This document shows positions 13,510-23,097 of a stretch of DNA of 64,000 bases, piece after piece. Position 1 is the first letter of the stretch. Every line of letters begins with the position of its first letter. Below the pieces are notes generated by a model, which worked only from the letters and a program-made list of their open reading frames with translations, was not told the origin of the DNA and ran no database searches. The stretch comes from Lonicera japonica (Eukaryota; Streptophyta; Magnoliopsida; Dipsacales; Caprifoliaceae). The position numbers and the translations under genes were made by a program. The stretch is from positions 18,197,839 to 18,261,838 of the forward strand of contig CM038465.1 of the NCBI GenBank assembly GCA_021464415.1. Reading direction: 5' to 3'.

Positions 13510-14255
13510 ATTTTTGCAATATAAAATAAATTATTTTTTTGTTACGTAAATATATTTCATTTCATTTCATATTTAATTCCTTATAAATTATGGTAAACAT
13601 ATTCTTAATATTTAATGTATATACATTTGTTTTCAGGAAGTGTGGATGTCATCCGTGGCCACTATGTACATGTGGAGCCGGTGAAATGCAAATGTATCAA
13701 GCGTGTACTGATAGGAATTACAGTCATTACTTTTATCGTTGTGCATTATAGAGGAACCACAGACATTCGTTCATATGGATGGACCAATACGATGGTACAA
13801 TTGAAGTTCAAGACCGTCGAAGTTAGGCAATATGTGCATGTTGTCGATGCAATATTATCTTAATTTTAATAATTGTAATCCTTATTGCTATGTTCGTACT
13901 TAATTTTAATGATGTGTAAAATATACATAACTTGACGAATTTTGTATTAAGTAAATATTTATTTGAATGAAGTGATTTACTTCTTTTGCATTTTTTACTT
14001 TCTAATAATATAAAAATAAGAAAAAAAAATTCTCATATATTAAAAGAATAAAATTACATGTATTTTAACTAAAAATAAAATTAACAAATTGAAAAAACTT
14101 ATTTATAAGAAGATAGTGAACAATCGGATGGAATTAAAATAATATGAAAGTCTTAGCCAAAAAATCATCTTGTACATGTATGGAATTGTTCAATTAAGAA
14201 AATAATTGTAAAGTAAAGAAAAGTCATCCCCACACTTGACTGACACATACTGACA
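13510..14255. other. 3' subterminal region of the PIF element
   Basis: AT-rich sequence between the transposase stop and the right TIR. An open frame at 13615-13863 has no recognised domain. No other feature seen. Confidence 0.5.
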
Positions 14256-14545
14256 TTTACTAGATAGAGAGAAATTTTTTTTCAAAAAGCTGTACGTTTG
14301 TCTGTGAAAAAGCAGCAACCAACCAAACATGAAAACTTTAAAAACTGTTTTCAAAACACAACTTTAATTTTTTTAAAAAAAATTTGGTCAAAAACATATA
14401 TCAAATAAGAGCTTAATGATTAAAAATTTACTTCTAAAAAGTGTGACCGATTGGGTGGGTGCCACCCTTCCCACCCGTCTGTGATGCATACATACATACA
14501 AATATTAATATAATTATAAATAAATAAAAAATATATATGGTGTTG
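14256..14545 (+). repeat. direct repeat copy A (right end of PIF element plus flank)
   Basis: This block and 15721-16032 share, in order, TTTACTAGATA, GTTTGTCTGTGAAAAAGCAG, CAACCAACCAAACATG, CAAAACACAACTTTAA, AGAGCTTAAT, TTGGGTGGGTGCCACCCTT, GATGCATACATACATACA and a closing AATATTAATATAATTATAAA run to TGTTG. Copy A contains the true right end of the PIF element and its TTA duplication at 14412/14413. Confidence 0.85.
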
Positions 14546-14690
14546 CTCCTTAATAAGCAACCTAGGATTATTTTTGCTATAAGCAATAAAAAGTTCATAT
14601 AACTCATTTGGAAGAATATCCTCCTCTGGCCTATTAAGCATGAACCATTGAAAAAACCAATAAGGAAGAGTTTTTAAATTATTACACTTT
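14546..14690 (-). pseudogene. virus-like coding fragment, minus strand
   Basis: Read on the minus strand from about 14690, one frame runs LKTLPYWFFQWF, then NRPEEDILPNELYELF and AYSKNNPRLL, into the repeat boundary at about 14546. The Trp/Phe-rich motif followed by a spaced Leu-Pro segment reminds me of sequences in endogenous plant pararetroviruses (Caulimoviridae), but that is pattern memory and not a match I could test. It points away from the plus-strand frame at 14777-15244, giving a head-to-head arrangement inside one insert. Alternatives are an unknown retrotransposon or an RNA-virus-derived insert. Confidence 0.3.
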
Positions 14691-14776
14691 TTAACTAAAT
14701 ATCATATTCCCTGGATTTTTCAGTGGGATTTTAATACCACTACCCGTAGTAATGGTTTATTTCTTTTAGTCCGTGA

Positions 14777-15244
14777 CATTATTATAAATCGTGGCAAAAA
14801 TTTGAAACCACTGAACTTATAGCTAAGATAAAAAATAATCTTTTTGAATTTCTTGAATTCAATAAACATGCCGAAGATGATGAAACTTTCTTAAAGAAAC
14901 AAAATATTAAAAAAGCTGAATTTAAAACTCCATCTCTTGCTTCTCTTAAAGAGAAATTTCCTAATACTCCAATTAAAGAGCTTAAAGTTAAGATTCTCCA
15001 AACTCTAGCCTCCCAGTTAGATATGGACGAAGATATAATGTCTATGTCTCAATATTCGAAATCTGAGATACGTTCAGTTAAATCTGAATCTAATAATCTC
15101 TTCATTAATATTGACAAAGAAGATAATTTTGCGGAGTCAAATGAAGACATGACTACTCATGTGGGTAGATGGCTCGCCTGTCTGTATGAAGACGCTGATA
15201 ATCCACCTGCCAAAGAAGACAAGGAAAAGAAACAAGTGGAGTAA
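14777..15244 (+). pseudogene. virus-like acidic protein fragment, plus strand
   Basis: A frame is open from CAT at 14777 (TGA just upstream at 14774-14776) to TAA 15242-15244. The first in-frame Met after the conserved-looking part is at 15023, so the real start is probably lost. The product, about 155 residues, begins YKSWQKFETTELIAKIK, continues with a Lys/Leu-rich helical stretch (SLASLKEKFPNT, KVKILQTLASQL) and ends in a very acidic tail closing EDKEKKQVE. No catalytic motif is visible. It is followed by a non-coding block with TATA-like and TTTGTAA/AATAAA-like signals (15535-15690), a layout found around the promoter and poly(A) region of plant pararetroviruses. Assignment to Caulimoviridae is a guess from layout; the function is unknown. 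Confidence 0.35.
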
Positions 15245-15720
15245 TTTTTAAACAAAACCATTATGATGAGATTTCAACTATTTTATTAAAGTAAAGCTGA
15301 AAACTTTATTAAAGTTGTGGTAACTTTGAACGGAAGTCTGCAACCGGCTGTTCTTGTGCATCTAGCACACGCAAACGAAAGTCTGCAGCCGCGCTGTTCT
15401 TACGCATCTAGCACACGTAACCAAGGATCCACACATCAATTATTTTTGTTTTATGTGAAGTTAAAGTTGTAATTACTGTTTGCTTTAATTATGTAATACT
15501 GTTTGCTTTTGTCTGTTCGTCTTTTCTCCTCTTTAAATTGTGAGGTTTGGTTTCAGTAGGGGACATCTTTGTTTTCCTTTTCCTTGGTGTTTCTCTCTGC
15601 CTCCGTTGTTTTCTTTCTCTATAATATCTCTCTTTGTAATTTTCTTTTCTCTTGTAATATTTTAGTTCAAATAATAAAAAAAATATTTAAGTTTGCTCTT
15701 CATCTACAATCCTATAACAA
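15245..15720 (+). promoter_or_regulatory. non-coding region of the insert with TATA-like and poly(A)-like signals
   Basis: Contains a short imperfect repeat: CGGAAGTCTGCAACCGGCTG and AACGAAAGTCTGCAGCCGCG, each followed by GCATCTAGCACACG (15338-15418). Downstream are CTCTTTAAATTG, a CT-rich leader, CTCTATAATATCTC, TTTGTAATTTTC and CTTGTAATATT, then AATAATAAAAAA near 15673. This order suggests a promoter and leader followed by a polyadenylation region, as in a viral or retroelement control region. Function is inferred only. Confidence 0.35.
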
Positions 15721-16032
15721 TTTTACTAGATAAAGAGAGAAAAAAAATTCAAAAAAACTATATGTTTGTCTGTGAAAAAGCAGCAACCAACCAAACATGA
15801 AAACTTTAAAAACTATTTTCAAAACACAACTTTAAATTATTTTTAAAAAATTTCGGTCAAAAACATTTACCAAACAAGAGCTTAATACTTAAAAATTTAC
15901 TTCTAAAAAGTGTGAACAATTGGGTGGGTGCCACCCTTGAAAAAACCCATCTGGGATGCATACATACATACATACGTACTTATATACAAATATTAATATA
16001 ATTATAAATAAAAAAAAATATATATAGTGTTG
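15721..16032 (+). repeat. direct repeat copy B (partner of 14256-14545)
   Basis: Second copy of the 290-bp block described at 14256-14545, about 90% similar by eye with an extra CATACGTACTTATATA insert. It contains a second PIF-like right end (CAAACAAGAGC followed by TTA), but no element lies directly upstream of it, so it arose by duplication of the first or of its empty-site relative. It runs directly into the leader of HSCB copy 1. Confidence 0.85.
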
Positions 16033-16216
16033 TTTAGAAAACCCTAGACTAAAATCTTCAACACAATTCCACGCCGTTCTTTTCTCTTCTCTCCCTCGCT
16101 CGGCTCTCCTTCAGTCCTCCTCCACCTCCCACGCCCCACCTCCATCTCCACCGGCCGCTACTCCTCGCAATCTCTTCCTTCTCCAGCACCCCTCCTCTCA
16201 ATACTCTCCAAAGGAG
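16033..16216 (+). promoter_or_regulatory. HSCB: HSCB copy 1 5' leader exon with telo-box
   Basis: Begins with AAACCCTAGACT (telo-box, common near transcription starts of plant housekeeping genes) and continues CT-rich to AAAGGAG followed by GTAAAG, a good 5' splice donor at 16217. The acceptor TGTAATTGCAG ends at 18055. No ATG-led frame of interest lies in it, so it is probably an untranslated exon with a 1.8-kb leader intron. The promoter would lie in direct repeat copy B. Confidence 0.55.
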
Positions 16217-18055
16217 GTAAAGTTCGTTCTCATTTTCTTGTTTGCATGTTATTTTTAGGAGAGTGAAGAGCCGTTGAAATAGAGTTAATTTTGCTCAATT
16301 TAAGTTTTTTGCCTGTGTTGATTTGGCAATATTTTGCTAAAATTAAGGGCTTTTCTGTTCAACAATTTGAATGGAGTATGGAAACCGTGGATCTAATGTG
16401 TTTGTGCTAGATCTGGAATCTGGATCGAATTCGGGTTTAAAGGTTTTTGATTTGATATTTTAAACTATTTTCTTTCCTGATAAAAGAAAAAAAAAACATC
16501 TGCTCCAATTTATAAAATCTAATTTCTTGTTATATGTTTGCATGAGAAAATTTAATAGCAAAACCCCTTTTTATGAGAAAATTTAGTACTGATATCATTA
16601 ATGTTCAAGATTAGAGGAGCAAGATTAATACTTTTGGTAAATTTTAAAAATTTAAAGGGGTGTGGGGAACTTAATTAATGAAAATGCATATATTTACAAT
16701 TTTTAAGAATAATTGTAGGGGTGAAATTGCAATAATAGAACACTTAATTGCAACACACAAAAAAAAGAAAAAAAAGACCTACACCAACCAACATTCATTT
16801 ACCACATGCCTGCTTATGCGCCCATGGAGTGGAACCAAATAAAGAGGGTTGTATATTTAGCAGCACGCTTCCTTTTCTGTATCTTCATTTTTTTTCCCTA
16901 CTATTACTGCATCAATAAACATTCGTCTTTTTGGGTCTTAAATTTCATTATTTTGTAGATAATGGGAGTTGATGGATATAGGTTTTGCATTAAGTAGAAT
17001 ATTAAAGTAGCATAAAGGCATTGACATATAAATTGAATAAATTTGTTGTATTACTAAGACCTCATTAGTCGTTTGGCTTATTTTCTGCAAAATTCCACTT
17101 AAAAGAGTTTGCACAATTATGTTTACTGTTGGAAGGAGAAGTAGAATAAAATGTATCCCTTTTTGGCTTGTGCATATTATTGATCTCCCCATTAAGAATC
17201 ATTGGGGAAATTTTGAAATTTATGTGCAGATCATTTTTAAGCTCAATGATGCACCCCCTGCAAAACTTAATAGTAATCGCAAAGATCAACTTCTAAACTC
17301 AATTGATGTTTTATCAAGCCCTCCATTGCTGCCCCCTTTGCTAAATTATATACTCAAGAACCAGAATGGCGGTTTATTGTGGGCCACGTGGAATTATTGG
17401 CATCAAAGTAAAATAAGGGAAATTAGAAAAAAAAGATGTCATCAAACAAGGGGATTTCGTTCGTGCCCACTCGATGTACTTCCTCTTCTCCTGTTTTGCC
17501 AACTGAAAGAATAAGGGTTGTACAATTTGGTTTATTACATATACCACATGCAGCTACTCGAATGAGTGCAAGTCAGTCTTGGTGTACTCTTGTTTTGCCT
17601 CTGTTGTGCCAATTAAAATTCAAGGGCATCTGCAATTTAGTTCTCTGTGTGTGTTTGAGATTTTTTGTGTTGGTGGAATAGCTTGTCTTTTGGTTTATGT
17701 AGTCTCTTTTTTCAATAAGATTGTTTATGTTTATAGTCTGATGTTGCTGCATTCTTCATTTTTTTTATCAGAAACTAATAAATTTATTAAAATCGACAAA
17801 GTATAGAAAGGTAGACCAGAGGTTCGCTGAAATTAGAAAAGAAACAGAGAAAGTTTGTTTTGAGGTTTTTGTTGTTTGATAGCTTGCCTTTTGCTTTGTC
17901 TAGATCTTTTCCCCAAGAACATTTTATATAGATTCTTTTGATGTTTATTGCTCTGTTTTTGTTCTCAATGTTACTTGTAAATATAACTTTTTGTTAGTGG
18001 ATAAATCCTGTACTAGTTTGTGTTAAGTGTTAACACATTGTTTGTGTAATTGCAG
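16217..18055 (+). other. HSCB copy 1 leader intron
   Basis: AT-rich, GT-AG bounded. From about 16500 it shares sequence with 55735 onward in copy 2, for example ATAAAATCTAATTTCTTGTT against ATAAAACCTAATTTCTTGTT, and the stretch after 17820 aligns closely with 56041-56260. Open frames at 17119-17806 have no recognised domain. Part of 16640-17780 has no counterpart in copy 2 and may be an insertion. Confidence 0.5.
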
Positions 18056-18582
18056 GAATTGCCGCCTATGGTGCATCCCACCGATATATTATTACTGCTA
18101 ACCAGTCACTTAGTTTATTCCATTTTGGGTGCTCTTACATATAAAAATAATATCCATATAGATCCCCTTTCCTATTCAAAGGTACCACCGGAGCCGTAAT
18201 TCTCATCTCTCTCTCTCTGCAAATTGAAAATGTGGAAAAAGCAGCTAGAAAAGCCAGTCTCCGTTATTGCTCGTAGAGTTCTTTCTACAAATTCTTCTCT
18301 TCACTCATTCGATACCATTTCGCCGACTCAATTTTCAGCTACCTTCTCTAATTTGTGTGCCTTTAAAGTTGGAGAAGAATCCAGGGCTTTCCAAATCTCA
18401 TGGTCTCACGCTTTTGCAAATACCGGATTTCCGGGGAAAAAATTCTCCTCTGCATTTGCCGAGAAAGTCTGTTGTTGGAACTGTAATATTGTGGCTGATT
18501 CGGTGCCATTTCTGGTTTGCCAATCTTGTAGGAGCATTCAACCTGTTGATCATTCGGCTGATTACTTTCAGATATTCGGATG
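18056..18582 (+). CDS. HSCB: HSCB copy 1 exon: leader end, transit peptide and zinc-binding region
   Basis: Acceptor AG at 18054-18055. The first Met in frame is at 18230 (MWKKQLEKPVSVIARRVL), giving an Arg/Ser-rich N-terminus typical of a mitochondrial transit peptide. The mature part has CWNC about 30 residues before PFLVCQSCRSIQPVD, then DYFQIFG, the start of the J-domain region. The four cysteines form the zinc-binding pair of eukaryotic HscB. The exon ends TG before GTAAGT at 18583. There is no stop inside. It aligns along its length with 56262-56820 of copy 2. Confidence 0.85.
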
Positions 18583-18764
18583 GTAAGTATTTTAGGAAAT
18601 GATTGCTGGATTAAATTTATTTCGTTTGTTTTCCAAGTTTTATTTCGAGTAAAATGTTTTAAATTTCAAATTGGTCAATATTAAATGTTGAATTATGTAT
18701 GTGGAATGCATAATTGAAGCTCTTAAATTGTTCATTCTTTCCCAAAATGAACGAATGTTGTTTT

Positions 18765-18975
18765 GTTTGAATATACTCCCCTTGTCTCAAGAAGAGAGCC
18801 CCACTTACATTTTCGGTATATCTCAAATTGATAGTTCCATTTCTTTTTTGGAACATAATTAATGTATCAATTCTCACAAAAGAAAAATGAGTTGCATTCT
18901 TGGCCAAAGATTACGTTGAAATAAATGTTTCCTTAAAATGTAACAGAATGAAAAGTGGGACTATCTTTTTAAGAA
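18765..18975. repeat. Stowaway-like MITE shared with copy 2
   Basis: The block opens ATACTCCCCTTGTCTCAAGA and closes with AAGTGGGACTATCTTTTTAAG; the counterpart in copy 2 (about 57010-57205) opens ATTACTCCCTCCATCTCC. CTCCCTCCGT-type ends are typical of Stowaway MITEs. Presence in both copies dates it before the duplication. Target duplication not resolved. Confidence 0.5.
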
Positions 18976-19014
18976 TTTATAGCTGTTTTAGCTAAGAAGG
19001 AAATAATCAATTAG

Positions 19015-20800
19015 CGTTAAAGGTGTTGGTTGCTAGGAGGGAAGAGACGGAAGCTTTGGTGTTCAAGTTAGACTTTTAGAAGGTGTATGATAGGGTGAGT
19101 TGGGCGTTCTTAGATAGCATAATGGACATAAATGAGTTTCGAAGTAGATGATGGGGGTGAAATGGTGAATTAGGGTTTGTTTCTGAGTCCCTATGTTTCG
19201 AGGGGTTTGAGATAGGGTGATCCTCTACCTCCTTTCCTTTCCTTCACTTTTAGTCTTGGATGTTTTGAGTCGGATCGTGTCAAGGAAAGAGAGGCTATGC
19301 ATATCGAGGGTTATACTATTGGGTTTGGGGGTGGGGGGGAAGGTGCTGGCTTATTGCATCTCCAGTATGTGGATGACACATTATTTTTCTATGTAAATCC
19401 CCAAAGGTGCCCTTTTTTTTTTTTGATCGGGAAACATAAATTTTATTGATACGATTAAAAAAAAGATACAGGTACATTAATAAGAAAGGTAGAAAACATA
19501 GGATAAGGCATCCACTGAAAGCTCTATCCGCCTAAACAAAAATAAAACTAACTGCCTAGAGCCCAACAAACTGAGAAATCAACACCCTACAACACTAACA
19601 CAATCCAAGGAAGACAGGAAGCAATCTGAAGCATAAAAAATCCCCAAAGCTTTAGCCCACTGCCCCACTAGAAGACAAGACAATTCCCATATCTCCGACG
19701 GATCTCTACTTATGTCTTCAAATATCCTTCGGTTACATTCTAACCAAATCAATCATTCTATAGCCAAAATAGAAAAATGCCACAGCTGGTGACAATGTGG
19801 ATTCCAACCTTATATCAAGATTGGCTTCTTTAGAGTGCATGGTAGAGCAACCCATGACATATCTAGGTGCTCCTTGGGCGGTAATTTGAAGGGGAAGTCC
19901 TTCTAGGACCCTGTGGCGCAGTGGGTTTCATTTTTTTTTTTGGGGGGAGGAGGGGAGGCGTATTATTGATCCAATCTTGTTTGCTACGTATACGCCCATT
20001 TGGTATATGTCTTTGTTTATAATTCACGTAGCGGTGGCCAGAAGGATTGAGTGCATGATGATAAATTTTCTTTGTGAGATGGAAGAGAAGAGGGATCATC
20101 TCGTTAGGTGGGACCAAGTATCTCTTCCTAGGAATGAGGGTTGCCCAGGAATAGGCAATGTGGTGTCGAAAAACATTTCTTTACCGGCTCATTTGATAAA
20201 AAAGTATATATTACAAACACTACTAGTTTTCCTAAGAAGTTGGACAAAGAGATGAGTGATTTGGTGAATTGTTCTATTACATTTTGTTTTCCATGGAATA
20301 AAATTCTTTGGGTGGCAGTTCATAACTTTTGTCCATGGAAAATAAGGAAAGGCTGAAGAACATGTCATCAAATCATTTCTTTTTTTTTTTTCCAACTTCC
20401 CATAAAAATTAGTAGTGATTTCAATCATTTTTCCAACTCTTTTAACAAATGGACCCTTAGTCAAGTGGTTGTGGCGATTTCCTTCTGAAAATGTTTCTTG
20501 TAGAGAGTGATTAGAAGTAAGTAAAGACTCCAAAGGGAAGGGTGGGATGTTAACTTAGGTTATACGGTCTAACGCATGAGCCCGTGGAAATTCTCAGAAG
20601 TTTCATTTGACGTCTTTTTTTCCATTGGTCAAGCATAGGGTGGGTGATGGTTTTCGAGTTGTATATTGGTAGGACTGTTTGGGTGTTTGTGACAATTTAC
20701 TTTTATTTTTTTTTGTTTGTGAGGGGGGGGGGGAGGGGGTCTTTATCTTGGAGCTTTCTTTTTTTGTAATTTGTCTCTTATAACAAAAATTTCTTTTCTG
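19015..20800 (+). mobile_element. L1 LINE reverse-transcriptase relic (shared with copy 2)
   Basis: Degenerate L1 RT blocks can be read in changing frames: KVYDRVSWAFLDSIMD (about 19080), RGLR-stop-GDPLPPF (about 19200), LLHLQYVDDTLFF with the YVDD catalytic motif (about 19350), then after an interruption EQPMTYLGAPW (about 19845) and RTLWR. The matching relic in copy 2 lies at 57230-58110, so this L1 inserted before the HSCB duplication. It is interrupted here by a second, opposite-strand L1 tail (19409-19795). Many stops and frameshifts. Confidence 0.75.
19409..19795 (-). mobile_element. 5'-truncated L1 tail inserted in reverse orientation
   Basis: Starts on the plus strand with a T-run at 19409-19422, the poly(A) tail of a minus-strand insert. 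Read on the minus strand it encodes LIWLECNRRIFEDI and WELSCLLVGQWAKALG, the usual L1 C-terminal block, then a 3' UTR. It splits the older L1 relic between its YVDD and PMTYLG blocks and is absent at the matching position of copy 2 (about 57545-57640), so it inserted after the duplication or was lost there. Target duplication not resolved. Confidence 0.75.
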
Positions 20801-20998
20801 ATTGAAAAATAAAATAAAAGAAATTGAACTGTGAACTAGAACCCGCAACATTTATGTAACAAAAAGAAAAAAAATCTTCCATTTCTACACTAATGTCGTA
20901 GCATCTATATTCAATTATATATATATGCATACATAAATTATGTTATTGTTTACCAAACAAACGAACATGGCCCATTAAAGGTATCATTGTTTCAGTTA

Positions 20999-21343
20999 TA
21001 ACAAGAAAGGAATGCATGAGTGTTCGAGGATAAGTACACGTGTAGAAGAGGTGTGGAGTAAAGTTAAGATGATTGCATCACTTTGGGCCAGCACATCCAA
21101 TCTATTTGGAAACTTATCGATTTTAGAGATTTCTAACAATTGGGAGGTAGTGTTGCTTTAATTATTTAGTGAGGTTGAGCTGTTCAAAAATGGCAGAAGT
21201 TTCTTCTTTTTTGTTGTTAGATTTTTAAACGCTAGGAAATATTTGAGTTATTTGTGTAAGATGTTTGGGTGGACTGCTGGTCCATCATCCTTTCTGTTGG
21301 CTTTGTAATTGCTTTTTTGTGCTTGCTTTTTATGATTAACATC
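20999..21343 (+). mobile_element. L1 C-terminal relic
   Basis: A degenerate frame reads EEVWSKVKMIASLWASTSNLFG followed by ISNNW, the C-terminal L1 block. It starts just after TTTCAGTTATAACAAG, which also precedes the L1 tail of copy 2 at 60021. The two tails are much less alike than the DNA around them. The 3' end abuts the LTR piece at 21344. Confidence 0.6.
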
Positions 21344-22084
21344 TGTTGGTCGGATAATGACCCTAGAGGGGGGTGAATAGGGTTTTCAAAATTAAATGCA
21401 GAATTAAACTGTTTTCGAAAAAGTTTAAACAATAAAACTTAGCTAAACAAATTTATCCAGTAAATCGCAATTTAATCAAGCAATCTCAACACACAAACAA
21501 TAATAGAGCAATTATAAATGCAAGTAAATAAAGAGCTTGAGTTAGAAAGATTAAACCGATTGAAGTCGAAGACGTTTTGTTCACGCGGTTCGGTTTCTTA
21601 AACCATACGTCCGCGCTCGGTTAGTCCCCCGAGAATTTTTACTATCCAATCTTCTTCGAGTGAAGATCAAACCTCAATATAAATGTTGTTATGCATACAA
21701 TACCCACAATGTAGCTATACTCACTATACTCTTTACAAGATATGCTTTCTTGCTCTATAAAGAGACAAGCTTTCTTTTGAAGTGAAGAAATGATTTGTTT
21801 GTGGTGATACACACCAATACAATAACTCTCAAGTGTCTACAAGTTATGAAAAGTAGCTCACACTAAAAGTTATCAAGTTTTGATAAAAAATATATAACTC
21901 AAAAGATGAAAGATTGATCAAAATGTGTTCTTGAATCTCAGGTTCGATTCCCCGTTGTGTGAAACCTTTCTTGGGCTACTGGGGGCGTCTCCCGGTCAAG
22001 TAACCAGGGCCTCATGGGATTAGTGGGGGTGGGGCTCTGATACCCATGGTTATAAAAAAAAATGTGTTCTTGAATATTTGAACT
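21344..22084. mobile_element. truncated copy of the 1.56-kb LTR family, carrying a SINE
   Basis: Starts TGTTGGTCGGATAATGACCC and follows the solo LTR at 48985-50545 for roughly 600 bp (shared landmarks ACGTCCGCGCTCGGTTAGT-like block, CAATCTTCTTCG, GTGGTGATACACACCAATAC, AAGTTATCAAGTTTTGATAA). The remaining 950 bp of the LTR are missing. A SINE with its own target duplication is inserted at 21937. Confidence 0.8.
21937..22058 (+). mobile_element. SINE with 17-bp target-site duplication
   Basis: The insert begins CTCAGGTTCGATTCCCC, containing GGTTCGATTCC as a polymerase III B box, continues through CCCGGTCAAGTAACCAGGG and ends TGATACCCATGGTTAT plus a short A-run. It is flanked by AAAATGTGTTCTTGAAT at 21920-21936 and 22059-22075, a perfect direct repeat matching the LTR sequence it split (compare 49577-49592). 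The A box is not obvious, so it is 5'-truncated or a divergent family. Confidence 0.85.
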
Positions 22085-22156
22085 TTGATGGCGTTAAATA
22101 CTAATTTTACCATTGGCTTACAAAAGTAATTCAACATTTTTTACCTCCAGTAAAAT

Positions 22157-22312
22157 CTCATTTTTACCTCCTCACCTACCACACCTCATATACTATACCT
22201 ACCACACCTACTACACATACCACACTTCATCTGCCTCACTTACCTCTACAAAAAATTACCAAAAATTAGGTATGGTAGGTGAGGTGTGGTAGGTGTGGAA
22301 GGTAAAAATGAG
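22157..22312. repeat. inverted repeat built from CACACCTACC units
   Basis: CTCATTTTTACCTCCTCACC on the left pairs with GGTAGGTGAGG...GGTAAAAATGAG on the right, with arms of about 40-50 bp and a loop rich in ACCTACCACACC. It may be a small MITE; no clear flanking duplication. It overlaps the 3' end of the LBD coding region on the other strand. Confidence 0.7.
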
Positions 22313-23097
22313 AAGAAAAATAATCAGAAAAATCACGTCCTATATCTCCTAAAGCTGTCCAGTTAAGGCTCGTTGGTTCGGCAACCTTCGCAACAAAATT
22401 AGTTTGAGAATATTGCGATAAAAAATCGCTCGAGGCATCTTGGTAATAGGACAGATTCGGAAATGACGGCAAATTCACTTCAGTCGGAGGAGCCCCCTGT
22501 TCTGAAAGATTTGCGGTAGTCGAAAGAATATCCTATACACCCTCTTCTGACATGAGGAGCTTTAAAAAACTTTAGAGTAAGGATATGCTGATAAATCTGC
22601 ATCGATCGAAGATATCCCGTGTCCTGAAAGATTCGCGACAATCGGAATAATATCAGGTGCAATATGTTCTGCCGACGATAGGAGTCTTGAAGAACCTCCA
22701 GAAGAGTAAAGGAAAAGTATGGGTTAGCACTGGAAGACGCTCCTTCTAGTCGAATCTCTAACATCGTCACCTGTGATTGCAACTCTTCTACCTTCTTTTC
22801 AAGAAAAATAATGAGATCAGTACAACCTCTAGCGGAATTTTCGGTTCTCGCCCTAGCTTCAAAGAGAAATGAATCGAAAGTCTCGGAATATTGGTGTGCA
22901 TGAACATTTTGCAAAAAAGATGCAACGATCCTTATCCTGAAAACAGTGAAGATCGTTTGATAATCATCACCACTAATTTCGTGATGACCAATCACATTTT
23001 GAAAAATTTTAGCATATTTACAAAATGGAGGGCATCTCTTGTGGCTATAAACGCAAGCTATACATGGAGGACCTGAAAAACGGGGAATGTCCGACAT
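22266..23097 (-). pseudogene. LOB-domain (LBD) protein, degenerate
   Basis: From Met at 23095-23097 the frame reads MSDIPRFSGPPCIACVYSHK, with CIACVYSHKRCPPFC fitting the LOB zinc-finger-like C-x2-C-x6-C-x3-C motif. It continues with RARTENSARGC, corresponding to the end of the LOB domain, and EKKVEELQSQVTMLEIRLE, a coiled-coil/leucine-zipper-like end. LBD proteins are plant-specific DNA-binding developmental regulators. The frame runs to a stop at 22480-22482, and a second overlapping frame (22266-22478, starting at a non-ATG codon) continues with what looks like the true C-terminus, so there is at least one frameshift. The GAS-block region is poorly conserved. It sits within the HSCB copy 1 interval, opposite in strand. 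It could be a rapidly evolving lineage-specific LBD, but I favour a pseudogene. Confidence 0.6.

Larger units (their letters stand above)
8090..14412 (+). mobile_element. PIF/Harbinger DNA transposon, complete but inactivated
   Basis: The element starts GGGCATGTTTGGTGCATG and ends CAAATAAGAGC; its reversed right end (GCTCTTATTTGATATATG) pairs imperfectly with the left end as a terminal inverted repeat. It is flanked by TTA at 8087-8089 and 14413-14415, the typical 3-bp target duplication of this superfamily. Inside are the two genes expected of a plant PIF/Harbinger element: a Myb/SANT-like DNA-binding ORF1 (9653-10972) and a DDE transposase (12150-13509), both on the plus strand. Each carries an in-frame stop where the family has Trp, plus frameshifts, so the copy is not autonomous. 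The ORF1 intron contains tandem SINE-like repeats. Related short elements may be mobilised by intact relatives elsewhere. Confidence 0.85.

Noticed and set aside
14546..15720. Treating the 290-bp repeats as LTRs of a small retrotransposon
   Set aside because: The repeats contain the PIF element's right end, lack TG...CA ends, and no primer site or polypurine tract was seen next to them.
18056..18229. Translation from the earlier ATG at about 18069
   Set aside because: It gives a short frame that ends before the HscB start; the transit peptide begins at 18230.
21937..22058. tRNA gene
   Set aside because: A B-box-like GGTTCGATTCC is present, but there is no cloverleaf, and it has a poly(A) end with target duplication, so it is a SINE.
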